DNA of 64,000 nucleotides from Apostichopus japonicus (Eukaryota > Echinodermata > Holothuroidea > Aspidochirotida > Stichopodidae). The stretch spans positions 17,197,321 through 17,261,320 of the forward strand of contig NC_092578.1 of assembly GCF_037975245.1 (NCBI RefSeq), read 5' to 3'. The position numbers were made by a program, and so were the translations under genes. Under the pieces are notes generated by a model. That model did no database searches. It worked only from the letters and a program-made list of their open reading frames with translations, and was not told the origin of the DNA. Below, piece after piece: positions 10,465 to 22,445 of this stretch; the first letter of the stretch is position 1; the number at the start of each line of letters is the position of its first letter.

Positions 10465-12803
10465 CGTGAGTCAATTTTCGCCCATCTGGACATGAACAAA
10501 ATATATGTTATTTTAATAAATGCGTTTTTTATATAATTTATATAAATAATTTCGAATATAATCTAATTTTATATGGCTTTGAAAGAAACGTATAAGGTCT
10601 AGGTCCATGGCGTATTCTTATCGCGTAACGTGGATGAGATGGCGCTATTTTAATTTATTAAACATTTAAAGAAATCAGCCCCTGACGGGCATTTCTAGCG
10701 GTCTACAATTTTAAACTTAATATTTCTCTAATCGGTACGCGGCGGTACAAGTGGGGGGGGGGGGGGGCGTAGGAGGGGTAGGACTTTCAGACTGCTAGGA
10801 TAACACTTATATGTAAGCATTGTAAGAATGTTCCTTAAGGCCAAAAAGTCCTATGTATTTTTTCTTTCAATTGAGATGTGTTGGAACTAAGCATCCGACC
10901 GAATGGTCTGTGTATTAGACTAAGTAGTCCAGTCACTTTATGTGATGACACTCTGAAGTTCGAAAGGTTATTTCTAAAAAGTTAAAAAAAAAAAACATTG
11001 GCAATATCGAAATTAAGTCTCCATTTAACAGTCTGTAGGCATGAAACATGAAAAATGATAGAGCGCCACCTTTTTTATCCAAACGGTTCTCTACTCGACG
11101 GGTGAGTAAATCACGTTAACATTTAGCAGTTATGTCTTATTTCGTTTCTACAACAAATTATTTATTTCATTCAGTAATTACTGATTTTTACAATTTTTTT
11201 GGTAAATGATCTTGAATCTTTGAAATATTGCGTCGATCCTTTCACGATATTGTGCGGCCTGGCGTGCTGGACTACAAGCAGTAGATTAGATATCGTATTG
11301 GAACGAATTGGAATAAATATTTAGTTTTTCGTCAGTGATGGGCATTCAAAGGAAGAACAGATGAAAGGACTCTCGCGATAGTGGAAAGTAGTTATGTGAT
11401 GTTACTTAAGTGTGATCACGATGACATTCCTCTTTGGTATAGGTCCGAGACTCCGCCCAAAAGAAGAACCTAAATCAAACGTAACACAACTGATTTTGTA
11501 TGTAACCCGGCAGCTGGATCAAAACCGTATGGCCAAATGACACGATAACTGTATACGCAGATCGCCCAAATGTCAACGTCACACCGTCCCGCTCACACCA
11601 GGTAGTTGTTATGGATAACAACTCCCTGCTCACACCATCCAACAAAACGATCTTATAATTACAAACCACATTAGACCAGCCCGCCCTCAGTCTACTTAAT
11701 TCCCCACCCCCCCCCCAAAAAAAATACATTACTAATAATAATAATTATAAAAGAATCGGGTGCGGCAGACGGACCCAATCTGAAAAAACAAGTCATGTTT
11801 CACAACCACAAGTGTATTTGTAACTTAATAACACTGGTTATTATAAACTTGTCAACAAAATTCACGGTTCAGTTACCAAGATAACATGCAGATGGAAGAA
11901 CTGGCAGAAAATAATGGCGCTAGACCAGAATACTTCAAGTATAGGTCAACAATTGTGACTCACTGGAAAAAGTGAAAGAGTTCATAGGAAAGGTAAAGAC
12001 GCTCCATTATGAGTTTGATAAAAGGGGCTAGGGTCAGGGGGCAGGGGGGGGGGAGTAGTAGGGTTCGGGCTGGGGTTGGGCAGGGGTTGAGTGGGAGGGG
12101 AAATAAATATAGGAAAACGTATTTTAATGTGTAACGCTGTTTATTAACACCATTACCATTGAGGGGTATTATAATAAACGTAATGGGCTTTGTAGACTTC
12201 GTTTATCGTTGGCTCAGTATCCTATTGTCCGCCTCTGATAAGCTAGCCGTTGTAATGCATATGTAAATCAAATAATCCAAAGCTTAAATTCTAGGGGGGG
12301 GGGGGGGCGGGGAGTGTAAAATGTTTCTGTAGAAAGTATACAGCGTAACTCTTCGATATGCACTCCTTCGGGTCACTCCCTACTCTGGTGTAAAAGGGTG
12401 CAAGCACGCTGAGTAGGTAGCGAGGAGGAGGGAATCGGATTCAGGTCAAAAGTTTTTGTAAGATGCCAAAGTATTTAGATTTTAAAAAGACGGGCCCGAT
12501 CGACAGCGTATTTATACAAACAAACATACATCCCTGTAGCCTATACCGACGATCGGCAAAATTATAGGACACCACGATCCAAAGGTGTGTCCTGCATGGG
12601 TGGGTCGCGCGATTTGCAACATGCCAGAAAATATTTTACAGTTTTCGTAGCTTTTCCCCCCTAAGGTCAGGCTATAGTTTTCATCCATTCTGTGTATGAA
12701 TTTGAAGGTGGTGCATGGATAGTGGCTCAATTCATATGTAACATAAAAGTTTGCGGACGGCTGGCGTTTACGATCAGAGTAGGCTAGATATGATATTAAT
12801 AAT

Positions 12804-13140
12804 CATCACGTGGCCATTGTCGGTTGTAAACATGAGGGCACCATTGTCGGTTGTAAAAATGAGGACGCTATGTCGGTTGTAAAAATGAGGGCGCCATGGT
12901 CGGTTGTAAAAATGAGGGCGCCATTGTATGTTGTAAAAATGAGGGCACCATTGTCGGTTGTAAAAATGTGGATGCCATTACTGGTTGTTAAAATGAGGGC
13001 GTCATGGCCGGCTGTAAACATGAGGGCACCTTTTTCGGTTGTAAACATAAGTATGCCATTGTCGGTTGTAAAAATAAGGGCGCCATTGTCGGTTGTAAAA
13101 ATGAGTGCGCCATGGTCCGTTGTAAAATTGAGGGCGCCAT
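12804..13140. repeat. 27-bp minisatellite, about 12 units
   Basis: The unit is CCATTGTCGGTTGTAAAAAT followed by GAGGGCG, with substitutions but almost no length change. Because 27 is divisible by three, open frames run through it on both strands; they are repeat artefacts, not a supported gene. It starts within a few bases of the right edge of duplication copy B. Confidence 0.95.
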
Positions 13141-13823
13141 TGCAGAAAAAGATTTGACTCTTTATGATTTTCAATTGCTGCATTTCAATGTTATTACAAT
13201 GAGTTTGATAGGTGCTTTTATACGTTATTGTTTAAGACATGTTTGAGTTGATCTTTTACGTGTTATCAACACAACAAAAAAAACTTGCAGTACTTTGAAC
13301 TGTTTTTGCTAATGTATTTCAAAATTTAATAAAAAAGAAAACATTTTTCTATTTGAAGAAGTTTTCTTATTCCCATTATACTTTAATGCACTCGAGTCAA
13401 TATGTATTTAAGTCCAATTAGACTAAAACGATCAATGCTTTGCGAACTTCTTTCTTTACTTTTCTTTTCTTTTCTTTTTCATGTAAACACTGAACCACTT
13501 AAAGAGACAAATAATCCGCAAGGAATTGCGTATTTTATACAGAGCCGATGTCATGAAAGTAATATGTTATTTATATAAAATGCGTTCATGTTATTCATAA
13601 TGATGCTGTCTTTTAAGCCTTATTGTTTGTTGTGTTTTGTTATAAACTTTTAAGGCAATAACTTGCAAGGAAATATGTGAATTAAGCTATACCAAAATAA
13701 ATGCACAACACAGAAAGAACCGAAAAAACCAGGATATCTTCCAAATGGAATTACATTTTACTTTCCTGCTTCAATGATAAATTGATAAAAGTTGTTCATG
13801 ATAAATATTTCTATCGCATAGAC
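13141..13823. other. Intergenic; no gene seen
   Basis: AT-rich sequence with a short CTTTT-rich tract near 13450-13480 and nothing else recognisable. Confidence 0.5.
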
Positions 13824-14789
13824 CTATATAATGGTTACTCAACCTGGGGTCCGCGGACCCCTAGGGGGTCCGTGAAATTTATTTGGGGGTCCGTAAGGGC
13901 AAAGGGGTCCGCAGGGGGTCCGTGAAAAAATAAGGGTCCGTGAAAAAAATAAGAGTCCGCGAAAGCCGAAGAGGTTCGTGAAAAATGGAATGAGAGATAT
14001 AGTCGACAGAAGAAGTATATATGCCTCTATAGAAATCTAGGCTAGGCTAGCCGTCAATACGCCGGACCCTGATGATCAGACCGTATCGTCAGTATTCGAT
14101 AAATGTTGAATCGTGCGTTCCCCGATGAAAACAAGTAATATAGTTTCTCATTGGTATACATTCGGTGAGGTATGGATAACATGCCACCCGAGTGTTGTGT
14201 ACAACTTAACTGCACACTATACATCCTAATATGCAGAGCAATAACTATGATGCGTTGCTCACTAGTACTGTTGACACAGCGAAGCGTGGTAGTTATAAGG
14301 CTTTGGTGGAGGAAAAGTTATAACTTGGATTTGACACAAAAATAAACGGTGCCATTTGCAGCTATCTCTGACAAAGAATTAAACCCATAATTCTCCTGAC
14401 CTCATGCAGAATCAACCAGTTTGTATCTGACAACTCATCGCTTCCAAATTAAAATTTAATTGGGAAATATATAATTTGAAAGTAAGAATTTTCAAGTAGG
14501 CCTATGCCTAGCAATACTTGCAGGTCTAGGAAAACTGCATTCCAGGCCCAGAAAAATGCATATCTAAACATAAATTCTTGAACATAAATTTACTTCAAAA
14601 GTCACAAAATAATGCACCATTTCGCATCTAAGCCTCAAATATTGAAAAAAATTCAAAAGGGGAGGGGGGACACCCCCTCCCCTTATACCCCTCCCCCAGG
14701 CCGGCGGTCAATGTCCGGGGGTCCTCCAAACATTTCAGTTTATCTCAAGGGGTCCCTATAGAAAAAGGTTGAGAATCTAGGCTATATGA
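13824..14789. mobile_element. Non-autonomous hAT-like element with 8-bp target duplication
   Basis: The left edge is CTATATAA followed by TGGTTACTCAACC and GGGGTCCGCGGACCCC. The right edge, read in reverse, has TAGATTCTCAACC and GGGACCCCT and is bordered by CTATATGA. The termini resemble hAT ends, and the flanking octamers match at 7 of 8 positions. The interior near the left end repeats GGGTCCGTGAA words. No transposase is encoded. Length about 950 bp. Confidence 0.7.
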
Positions 14790-16299
14790 TAAAGAATGGG
14801 GATTACCTAAAGTCTATAAGCTGCTTCGTGACGAGAAATACATTACAGTATATACACCCTACCCCTCCCCCCCCCCCCCACCTCACCCACCCTCCGAATA
14901 AGAAATATGTACTCTTGTTGCTTTAAGTAACTTTTTTTTCAAAGCTAACATATAGCTTTAAACTGACAATTTCTCACCTGCAGTTTATAACACAGACACC
15001 TTGAGGCCTTGTGTATATATGTGACGAAAGTTAAATGCAACATATCACACGTGCAGTCTTGTAACCTTCATCATACTTCTTCAGTACAGTTTGTAGGCAA
15101 TATTACGCATCGCAAGAATCGGCGAAGGAGGGAGTTTTTTAACATGCTTCAGTAGTTTCTTTTTGAATCTAGAAATTAACACAGACGACGAAGAAGAAAA
15201 CGCGAACTGTGTGTGTCTTTTTGAACAAAACAGAAAACAAACCCAAAAATTATTAAGATTGACTGCTTTAATAGAGAGATCGCTCTAACAAATTGCGTGC
15301 AATATTTTGTTCGTGTGTGTGTGCGTGCGTGTGTATGTCAGTGTTCGGTTTGTTTGGAATCCAGTGTTGTAAAATATAATACGTAGACGGTGTATATACA
15401 CTGGCTTGACACAAATTACGGAATAGCTTACAGAAGAAATAAAAGGTAAGTTTGTAACATAATTCAAGGTTGCCTGCATGGTCTTTATTATATTATAGAT
15501 ACAAATTGTGTATATTTTGTGAAATCCCGTTTTAGGAAAAGTAATAAAGAGCTAAAGAAGTAGAAAATGCGAGAGTTGTGTGTACGGGGAAAATAGCGTG
15601 TATGGTTTATTCAACGGGTATTGCGGGTAAGCTATTGAGATTACACAGTCCAAAATACTTGTAAGGTAAGTTGGGAATATATTTCTACGAAATTGTCGTT
15701 GTTGTTCTATAGTATTGATTACTTTATTTGTTATTGGATAAATTGATTTTGTCATAAGCATTTTCTTATTTCTTTTCTGTCAAGTCATATAAAACATCTC
15801 ATTTTGTCTATTATCCCTTAAAATTAAATTATATTAATGGATTAGTGAATTTCATTAGCGTAAGTCCATTCATCCATTGATGTTAATTAATATGTTGTAC
15901 ATCTCTAATCGTACCATTATATTCATTCGTTCAATATTGTTTCCAATGACGTCAATTTGTGTGTGAATTTTATCAAGCTAAGACACACTCTTTGTTTTAC
16001 TATTTACCAAATAAATGTTACAATTACGAGTAATTGATTATTTCCTTTAATTCTTAACATTTTTTTATCATCTGCTATTATGATCTATTTTTCATGTTCG
16101 TGTATCAATATCGTAACTTTAACCAAAAAAGCAAACTTTCTGAGTCATTATTATACTATAATACGCATAAGAGTGCTTCGTAAAAGATCAAGTTCATAGT
16201 GTAATATTGTTGAGTTTGTCGATAGGTACGACTTTTGTACATTTACTAAATTATATGACACATCAGATTTTAGTTCAACAAAAAGTACTCTAGTTTTGA
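14790..16299. other. Intergenic; no gene seen
   Basis: A C run at about 14866-14880, a GT-rich tract at 15314-15340, and otherwise AT-rich DNA without coding signal. Confidence 0.5.
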
Positions 16300-16381
16300 C
16301 TTTCAGAAACGTCTCACGAACCCCCTGGGATGGACTCACGCACCCCCTGGGAGTTCATGCACCCCAGTTAGGGAACCCCTG
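16300..16381 (-). mobile_element. hAT-like terminus
   Basis: Read on the minus strand, it begins CAGGGGTTCCCTAACTGGGG and continues with repeats of the type CAGGGGGTGCGTGA and CAGGGGGTTCGTGA, a typical hAT end. The opposite end was not found. Confidence 0.6.
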
Positions 16382-16465
16382 ATGTAAGGGGACTGGGGCT
16401 AAGAGGTTGATCAAGTTGTTTGGTTATCCCATACCCGATCTCTCTCTTGGGTGATTTTTACTTAG
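16382..16465 (+). mobile_element. Fragment of the U2-headed SINE family (body only)
   Basis: ATGTAAGGGGACTGGGGCTA, then AGAGGTTGATCA and TTGTTTGGTT, then CTTGGGTGATTTTTACTTA align in order to the bodies at 52422-52579 and 59232-59437. The head is missing; a hAT end lies directly upstream. Confidence 0.75.
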
Positions 16466-17049
16466 GAACTATATCTCCATGGTCTTACACTTAATGCCAT
16501 TGTCCAACCTAGTTCACATCAGTAGAGTGAGAACATTGGAGAAGTCGCATATGTATGAACAAAAATTGGTTTGAGACTAGTCTTGGCCAAGTCGTTTGTA
16601 ATACTCTTTTTCTCGCGTGCAACTGTACATGCCTCAGAGTCCGTTTCTGCCAACCACGAATGTGCTTGCTCACTGTATTTTACATGCCGAGGATCTGTTC
16701 GATACAAACTAGTATCAATCGAAAGCGTTGCCGCTGGCGTTCTCTGGGCAGAATAGCTTTATAGATACGGGAAAATAGCTTTGTGAAAGAGAAAGGTACA
16801 CTATAGGCTGTCCATACTAGGGTCTTAACAAGACTAGTTTGAAATATGTGAGTCAACCGGTGCGCATAAAACATATTTAATATTTACCAGGTGACTTATA
16901 TCTTTGAGACATTCCATCATGTCAAATTCTTGTCACGGTTGACTCCTTCCTACTTCCCGCGTTTGCAATATCTTGAAGTTCTATCCTCAGGGGGTCTGTC
17001 CTCGGCAATGTGCTTGGTAGGCCTGCATATTATATCTACATGTTTAAAA
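16466..17049. other. Intergenic; no gene seen
   Basis: Short open frames on both strands show no family resemblance. Nothing else recognised. Confidence 0.45.
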
Positions 17050-17790
17050 GGATAGTTCGACGACTGAAGTTGATTATGTTAACAAAATTGTTTGGAACTT
17101 TCTACATACCTAGGTCAAAGCCACATCCTCATAGCAGTATGCATGCCAAAGATATGAATTTTATTCAAATTGTATGATATTTTTTTTTGAATGCATCTGG
17201 CAACGGGTGAGTTCCTAATATCAACATGGCACTTCAACTGAAAACGTCTCTTCCCTTTTTCGTTATAACGTTTAAATCCTTTATTCTACAAAGGAATATT
17301 ATATTTCCGCGAAAAAAGAACATCTATACCATTATGACATAACCTACTACATACTGCGATGCCATCCTGCGGTAGGGAAGGAGTTAGGTCTCTAAGCTAT
17401 AGTCACTAGCTGAGATAGCAGCAGTCTTGCTGTTTTTCTAGTGTCCTTCATATGTTAACCGTCCAACTGTGATGTTATATTCTATTTATCTGGTACAATT
17501 GAAATTGAAATTCGAATTCTCAAATTAGTCAAATTACGTTGCATTCAAATCAACCAAATCTCGATTTTCTTTTTAGAACCAAATATTGAGATATAGGGTT
17601 TCAAATAACAATGTGGAGTATTTTTCTCTTTAAGATGTTACATTCTTTGCCAACGGAATATCCCGTAAAGGACTTTCTGGTCAAACCAACTATTATATAA
17701 GTTTTTTTGAAGGATGTTATGGTGACAAGCAATGTGAAACTTACATTGAAGAAAATTATATTCCACACTGCTAGTAGAAGGCCCCATCTC
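17050..17790. repeat. Old interspersed repeat with inverted arms, copy 1
   Basis: It shares TGAATGCATCTGGCAAC (17188-17204) and, in order, several later words with 51865-52405. Its right part (17609-17655 against 17710-17772 reversed) contains an internal inverted repeat around (A)CA(A/G)TGTGGA(A/G)TAT, as in a decayed foldback or long-TIR element. Confidence 0.55.
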
Positions 17791-17833
17791 AATACCAGGC
17801 CACTAACTCAAGGTATGGTTGATTGAATGTAAC

Positions 17834-17863
17834 CATGGAGGTAAAAACAGTTTTACCTCCATG
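17834..17863. repeat. Perfect 13-bp-arm hairpin
   Basis: CATGGAGGTAAAA, loop ACAG, then the exact reverse complement. The function is unknown. Confidence 0.85.
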
Positions 17864-18583
17864 ATGTAACCTATTTTAACTGACTAATCCTTCAACTACT
17901 TCAGGAGGTTGGATCACAGTAGGGGGTCTGTGATGCCATCTAAGCAAATGCACTTTTGGAAGCTTTATTAAAGCTATTATAATATTCTTGTTCATTTGAC
18001 CTTGAAGGCTGATACATTTGCAAATTTGGATTTAGTTGTCAAAGTTCTCTGTACTTAGAATTTCATCCAAACGTTTCTTCTTTATAAAAAAAAATCCTTT
18101 TCTCTATGGATAAAGGATTGGCAAATTACGAAGAAAAACAAAGACATTTCCAGCTGTTTTGCCGTGATGATTGTAAAATTCTAGATCTGTTGCCAGAAGC
18201 ATTTACAAAATTTGAAACATTCACAACTTCACAATAACAATGCTATAAGACGATGTAGTTTTCGCCTAAATATTTATAAAACTTTCAGCAATTTTGCAAA
18301 GCAATCATCTTCAGCCAACATAATATCCTTTAAAGTTCATTTATGTTCTCTCCATGTGACGAATGACTCCTCCCAGACTCTGGGGCAAAATGTTTCCCCA
18401 AAACTTTATATAGCTCGAAAAACAGTTGATCGCTTTTTCATTGTAAACAAATGCACTTCAACTCTGGAAAGCAGACTTTTAGTGAGTCTGTATTTGTACT
18501 CGCTTTTATAAATATATGTTTTACGTATTTATTCCGAGGGGAATAATGTTCTTATTCATAATGTTCTACTCGAACTAGCCTGC
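17864..18583. other. Intergenic; no gene seen
   Basis: An open frame of 99 codons at 18212 has no recognisable domain and poor coding character. Confidence 0.45.
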
Positions 18584-18619
<36 letters not shown>

Positions 18620-18637
18620 AATATATATATATATATG

Positions 18638-18708
<71 letters not shown>
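18584..18708. repeat. (TA)n microsatellite
   Basis: About 125 bp of TA with a few AAT interruptions. It ends 10 bp before the tRNA-like repeat copy that follows. Confidence 0.95.
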
Positions 18709-18712
<4 letters not shown>

Positions 18713-18718
18713 ATATAA

Positions 18719-18960
18719 GCCTACCGTGGAATAACGACCTTCCTTACCTGTTTCTCTGAACATAAAATAAGCGTCCATAGCCTAGTGTTATGGTGTCCGC
18801 ATATAAAGCGGGAGGCCCGGGTTCGAATCCCGGTGGAGGCTGTAAGTGGCACAGAACCCCTATGGGAGTCGGTTTCAAACCAATGACCCGCAACCCATCT
18901 GTTATGAAATCCTGGACCAGCCGCTGATTAGTCCATAATTCTACCATTAGTTTTCGAATA
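18719..18960 (+). mobile_element. tRNA-like SINE copy, single
   Basis: The tRNA-like part at 18771-18840 has box A-like TAGCCTAGTG and box B GGTTCGAATCCC, preceded by the same CCTACxGTGGAAT...ACGACCTTCCTTACC leader as the other copies. The 3' part differs from the dimeric copies, so it may be a subfamily or a truncated copy followed by unrelated sequence. Confidence 0.75.
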
Positions 18961-19789
18961 AATGTGTATCTATTGTTGACCTAAAACAAAGCAAAAAAAG
19001 ATACCCCATCACTTCCCCCAAACTTAATGTAAACAACAGTTGGTTTGCTCGAAAAAAAATCTTGTCTTGTTCACTCAAAATAAAGTAACACTTATGCATT
19101 CTGTTGTCGTGATTCAGAAATGAAAATCAAGATGTATGCGGTAAAATAGCTGACGTCATCAGGTAATGTGATTTATTACCATGCATGCGAGCATGTAGAG
19201 AAGAGTCGTAATGTAAACTCACACATTATGATGACTAAGTGTAAGTCATTGCTTATAAACCATGTGATTTACTGCAGTATATATATAAACTTAGATAATG
19301 GTTAGGCGAGTCTCCATAAAACCGTTTTATGTGTAGTATTATCAAAGCAGTCTCGATACTCGGCTGTTTTTTCAACCGACAATGTTGGCCTATGTAGGGT
19401 TACCATCTGCCCAAATGATAAATACTTAAACACTATAGGTTATTCGTACAGGGGAGGCCATAGATTCCGAACTTGAAATAGATTTACTTGTTTTCATCTT
19501 GTTTTTGGTTTTTCTTAAGAAAAATAATTCGCATTATTGTTGCTGCTAAGGTTATAGTTTTTTTTTTTTTTTATTGTATATTTTTTTTTCCCCTCAAAAT
19601 TACGATATCGTTTAAACTGAAGATCTGTCTTTTTATATTACATAAATTAAGATATATTTTGAAACCAATAGAATAAAGAATGTAGTCAAAATGTCACGGT
19701 TTATATAAGTATTTCCAATAAGCTTTTCCGATTAATAGTCGCAATAGTAACCACATTGTAGCACGAAATATTGTAGCCTACATACCGAC
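18961..19789. other. Intergenic; no gene seen
   Basis: AT-rich, with a T run near 19558-19572. No coding or structural signal. Confidence 0.5.
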
Positions 19790-20040
19790 GTACATAATAG
19801 CTCATCTCGCTGTATAGGCTATACGATATATTTAAAAGGCTATAGGGCAACTACGCTAATCTCGCTGTAAAGACTATACGATATCACGTTGAAAGTGCTA
19901 CAGGGCTACTATACGCTAATATCGGCACATGTATATAGGCTATACGATATAACATGCAAAATGCTATAGGGCTACTACGCTAATCTCGGTTTATAGGGTA
20001 TACGATATAACATTCAAAACGCTATAGGTATACTCTAAAG
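19790..20040. repeat. Degenerate tandem repeat of about 60 bp, four units
   Basis: Each unit carries GCTAATCTCG..., AGGCTATACGATAT and GCTATAGGGCTACTA in the same order. Confidence 0.85.
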
Positions 20041-21539
20041 CAAAGCAAATGAAACATTTAAGAACACAAACGTGTTTCTTTTCCTGTCTTTTTTATAGTT
20101 GAATTGAAACTGACCAAGTCAAGATAACGGTCTATATATTAATGTGGGATTTTAATATCGAAATCCTTGAAACATTTATACAAAAATAAATCGACTCAAA
20201 AATGAAGTTTTAATCCATGTTAAAATGTGTTCCAACAATGTTCAATATTCCTTGATTCAAATAACTCATTTCTTTTTGAAGGATTGTACCAACAGATGTT
20301 AATTGCAGCCATAACAAACAGTCTTTTTGTTTTCATAAGTTGTTCTCTATACTTACAATGTGTGATTAACTAGTCTCTATGTCCCTTAGATTTACGATCT
20401 TATGATGCTTTAGTTTGTGAAAAATATAAATATAAATGTGGTATTGAAATGCAACCTGAACATACCTGAAATTGCATTTAACGATCTGTAACAAGCAAAA
20501 AACAAAATATGTCTAAATATCCTTCAATTTTTAAAACGTAGTAAAACTAATGCTAGCTTGGAAACGTTCAAGAAAGAATTTAATATTGTTTTTATTAATT
20601 TAATTACCTAGTCATAAGTTTACCCTTTGCAATAAAATATTTTCAATGGCTGAAAATTAGGATAATCAATTCGAAATTAATGTACGTACAAGTTTACGTA
20701 TGGAGGTCTATACAGTAAAACTGTGTCTGTTTTACTGCGTAAACGCATACATCTTGTCTGGTATGTGTATCTTTCTATGGCATTTGTAAGTATTTGGAAA
20801 ATTTACGAAAAAGCCTAATGCATAGTCTTTTGTTGAAAGAGAAAAACAAGCCTCTATGATGGATTACCCTGGCTGATACAGCTGTAAGGAATCACCATTG
20901 AACGATAAAGACATCTTGGCTTTGGTTGCCTGCAGGGTTTTCATCCAAATTTAATTTAATACAATTTTGTGAGTCACGTATTTATAGAGCAAAAAAAAAA
21001 GGAGAGAAACAAGTTGTAGGCAAAGCATCCATACATTTTGCATCGATCGCTACATACGTAGAACTCTTCTGGTGGATGAAAAATACAAACTTGAGCAGGA
21101 AAAGAAAATATATAAATATAGATTCTTTTATCAAGGTTTTCATTCTTAGAGACGGATCAATAGTCTTTATCCTCCTTTCATACAAGGAAACCTGGAGACC
21201 AGATGCAGCAAATTTAATTTAATTTAATATTCTTCCTGAGATGAGGCGTTATATTTCGTCTATGTATTCCTCTTTCTTATTCTGGAATTGTGTCGTGAGC
21301 TGAGGGTAAACTAAGAAACTAGCGTATGTGTAGCCTAAACTAGAAGGAGTGTAAAACATACAGGCGAGAAATTAATTTATGTAGAAATCATGTTCCACGT
21401 TGATTTAGTAGTTATATCGTACGTATAGGCCTATATATACTCAGATACGTATATTACATCAAGTGTGCAGGCACATAGCAAAATATATTTTGTACGGAGG
21501 TTTTCGTCGCTATATATAGAGGTTTAACATAGAGGTCAA
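20041..21539. other. Intergenic; no gene seen
   Basis: A + strand open frame at 20926-21222 lacks recognisable domains and is bracketed by AATTTAATTTAAT words. Not called as a gene. Confidence 0.45.
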
Positions 21540-21759
21540 ATATAGGGTCACGTTTCTATGTCATCGATCCAATTGGATGATGGGATATTGTAGTCAGCTG
21601 GTCATTGGAGCCTATTACGGACATCTCAGTTGTTATAGCAACGGTTGCCATGATGGAAATTAGTTAATGTTCCTGATTAGCAAATCTCAGTGGCCCACCC
21701 ATGGTACATTGAGAGCGAATTTTCTTGAAACTGTGTAGAAAGGTGCCCCATGATGTGTC

Positions 21760-22090
21760 TCACAGATCTTCGGCACAAAAGGCCTATGGTCAGAGGTCAA
21801 AGGTCAAATTAAACGAAATGTGACCTTTTCATGCAAAGGGAAGGTATAATGTCAAGTACTATCAAAATATGTTCAAACCGTGGTGTAAGTTTGGTAACTG
21901 AGGTCATAGGTCAACGAAAGGTCAAATGTCAAAGGTTAAATTAAGCAGAAGGCGTTTTGGGGGAATTGGATTGACTTTCAACCTTCATAAATATAGTTGG
22001 TATGTCAAGTACTATCAGCATGTATGATGTTAACCATTGTAACATCGGTCAACGGTCAACGACAGGTCAGAGTTCAAAGGTTAAATTAAG
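21760..22090. promoter_or_regulatory. Array of DR1-type nuclear-receptor half-site pairs, within a tandem repeat
   Basis: AGGTCA-A-AGGTCA lies at 21794-21806, AGGTCA-T-AGGTCA at 21901-21913, AGGTCA-G-AGTTCA at 22064-22076 and AGTTCA-A-AGGTTA at 22071-22083, with more half-sites between. DR1 spacing is the binding pattern of HNF4, RXR and COUP-TF receptors. The sites sit 110-400 bp upstream of the Reeler-like start codon. They lie in roughly three units sharing AAATTAAGC and GTCAAGTACTATCA words, so they may simply be repeat content; regulation is an inference. Confidence 0.4.
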
Positions 22091-22189
22091 CCAGAATTTC
22101 AATAATGACGTTATTCTTCTACATCCTTTTCATATATTGTTTTCATTCATTTCTGTACTGTAGTTTTCACAGTTCATTTATAAACGAAG

Positions 22190-22445
22190 ATGGTCGGTGG
22201 TGAACAGACGAGAGTTCGGAGCAGCTGCTCAGGCCTGCTCGCTCTTTTTCTGATTTTTACTATCATCCTTCTCGGTGTACACGCAACGCCTCCACCTCAC
22301 CACCACATAAATGTATGCCACTTTGTACCAACTGAGGAAGAACTGGCACAGATTGTTGAGCAACAGATGAACCAGGAGGATGTTAATGAATATAGTCACA
22401 AGGTCATTACCATAAAGAAATATTCCGCTCGAGAACCCATCCTGA
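22190..22445 (+). CDS. Exon 1 of the Reeler-like gene
   Basis: 85 codons plus one base, donor CTGA/GTAAGT. It encodes the signal peptide and the N-terminal part of the domain with C43. Confidence 0.85.

Larger units (their letters stand above)
9668..12798 (+). repeat. Segmental duplication, copy B (about 3.1 kb)
   Basis: Direct head-to-tail repeat of copy A. It is longer mainly because two tRNA-like units with a linker (about 9815-10395) sit inside its TA tract, which is simple in copy A. Smaller differences are scattered indels, mostly in G/C homopolymers. The right end (GATATTAATAATCATC) matches the end of copy A (GATATTAATTATCACC). Confidence 0.93.

Noticed and set aside
12806..13183. Repetitive protein-like frames on both strands
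   Set aside because: Open only because the 27-bp unit is divisible by three; no start context, splice sites or known domain.
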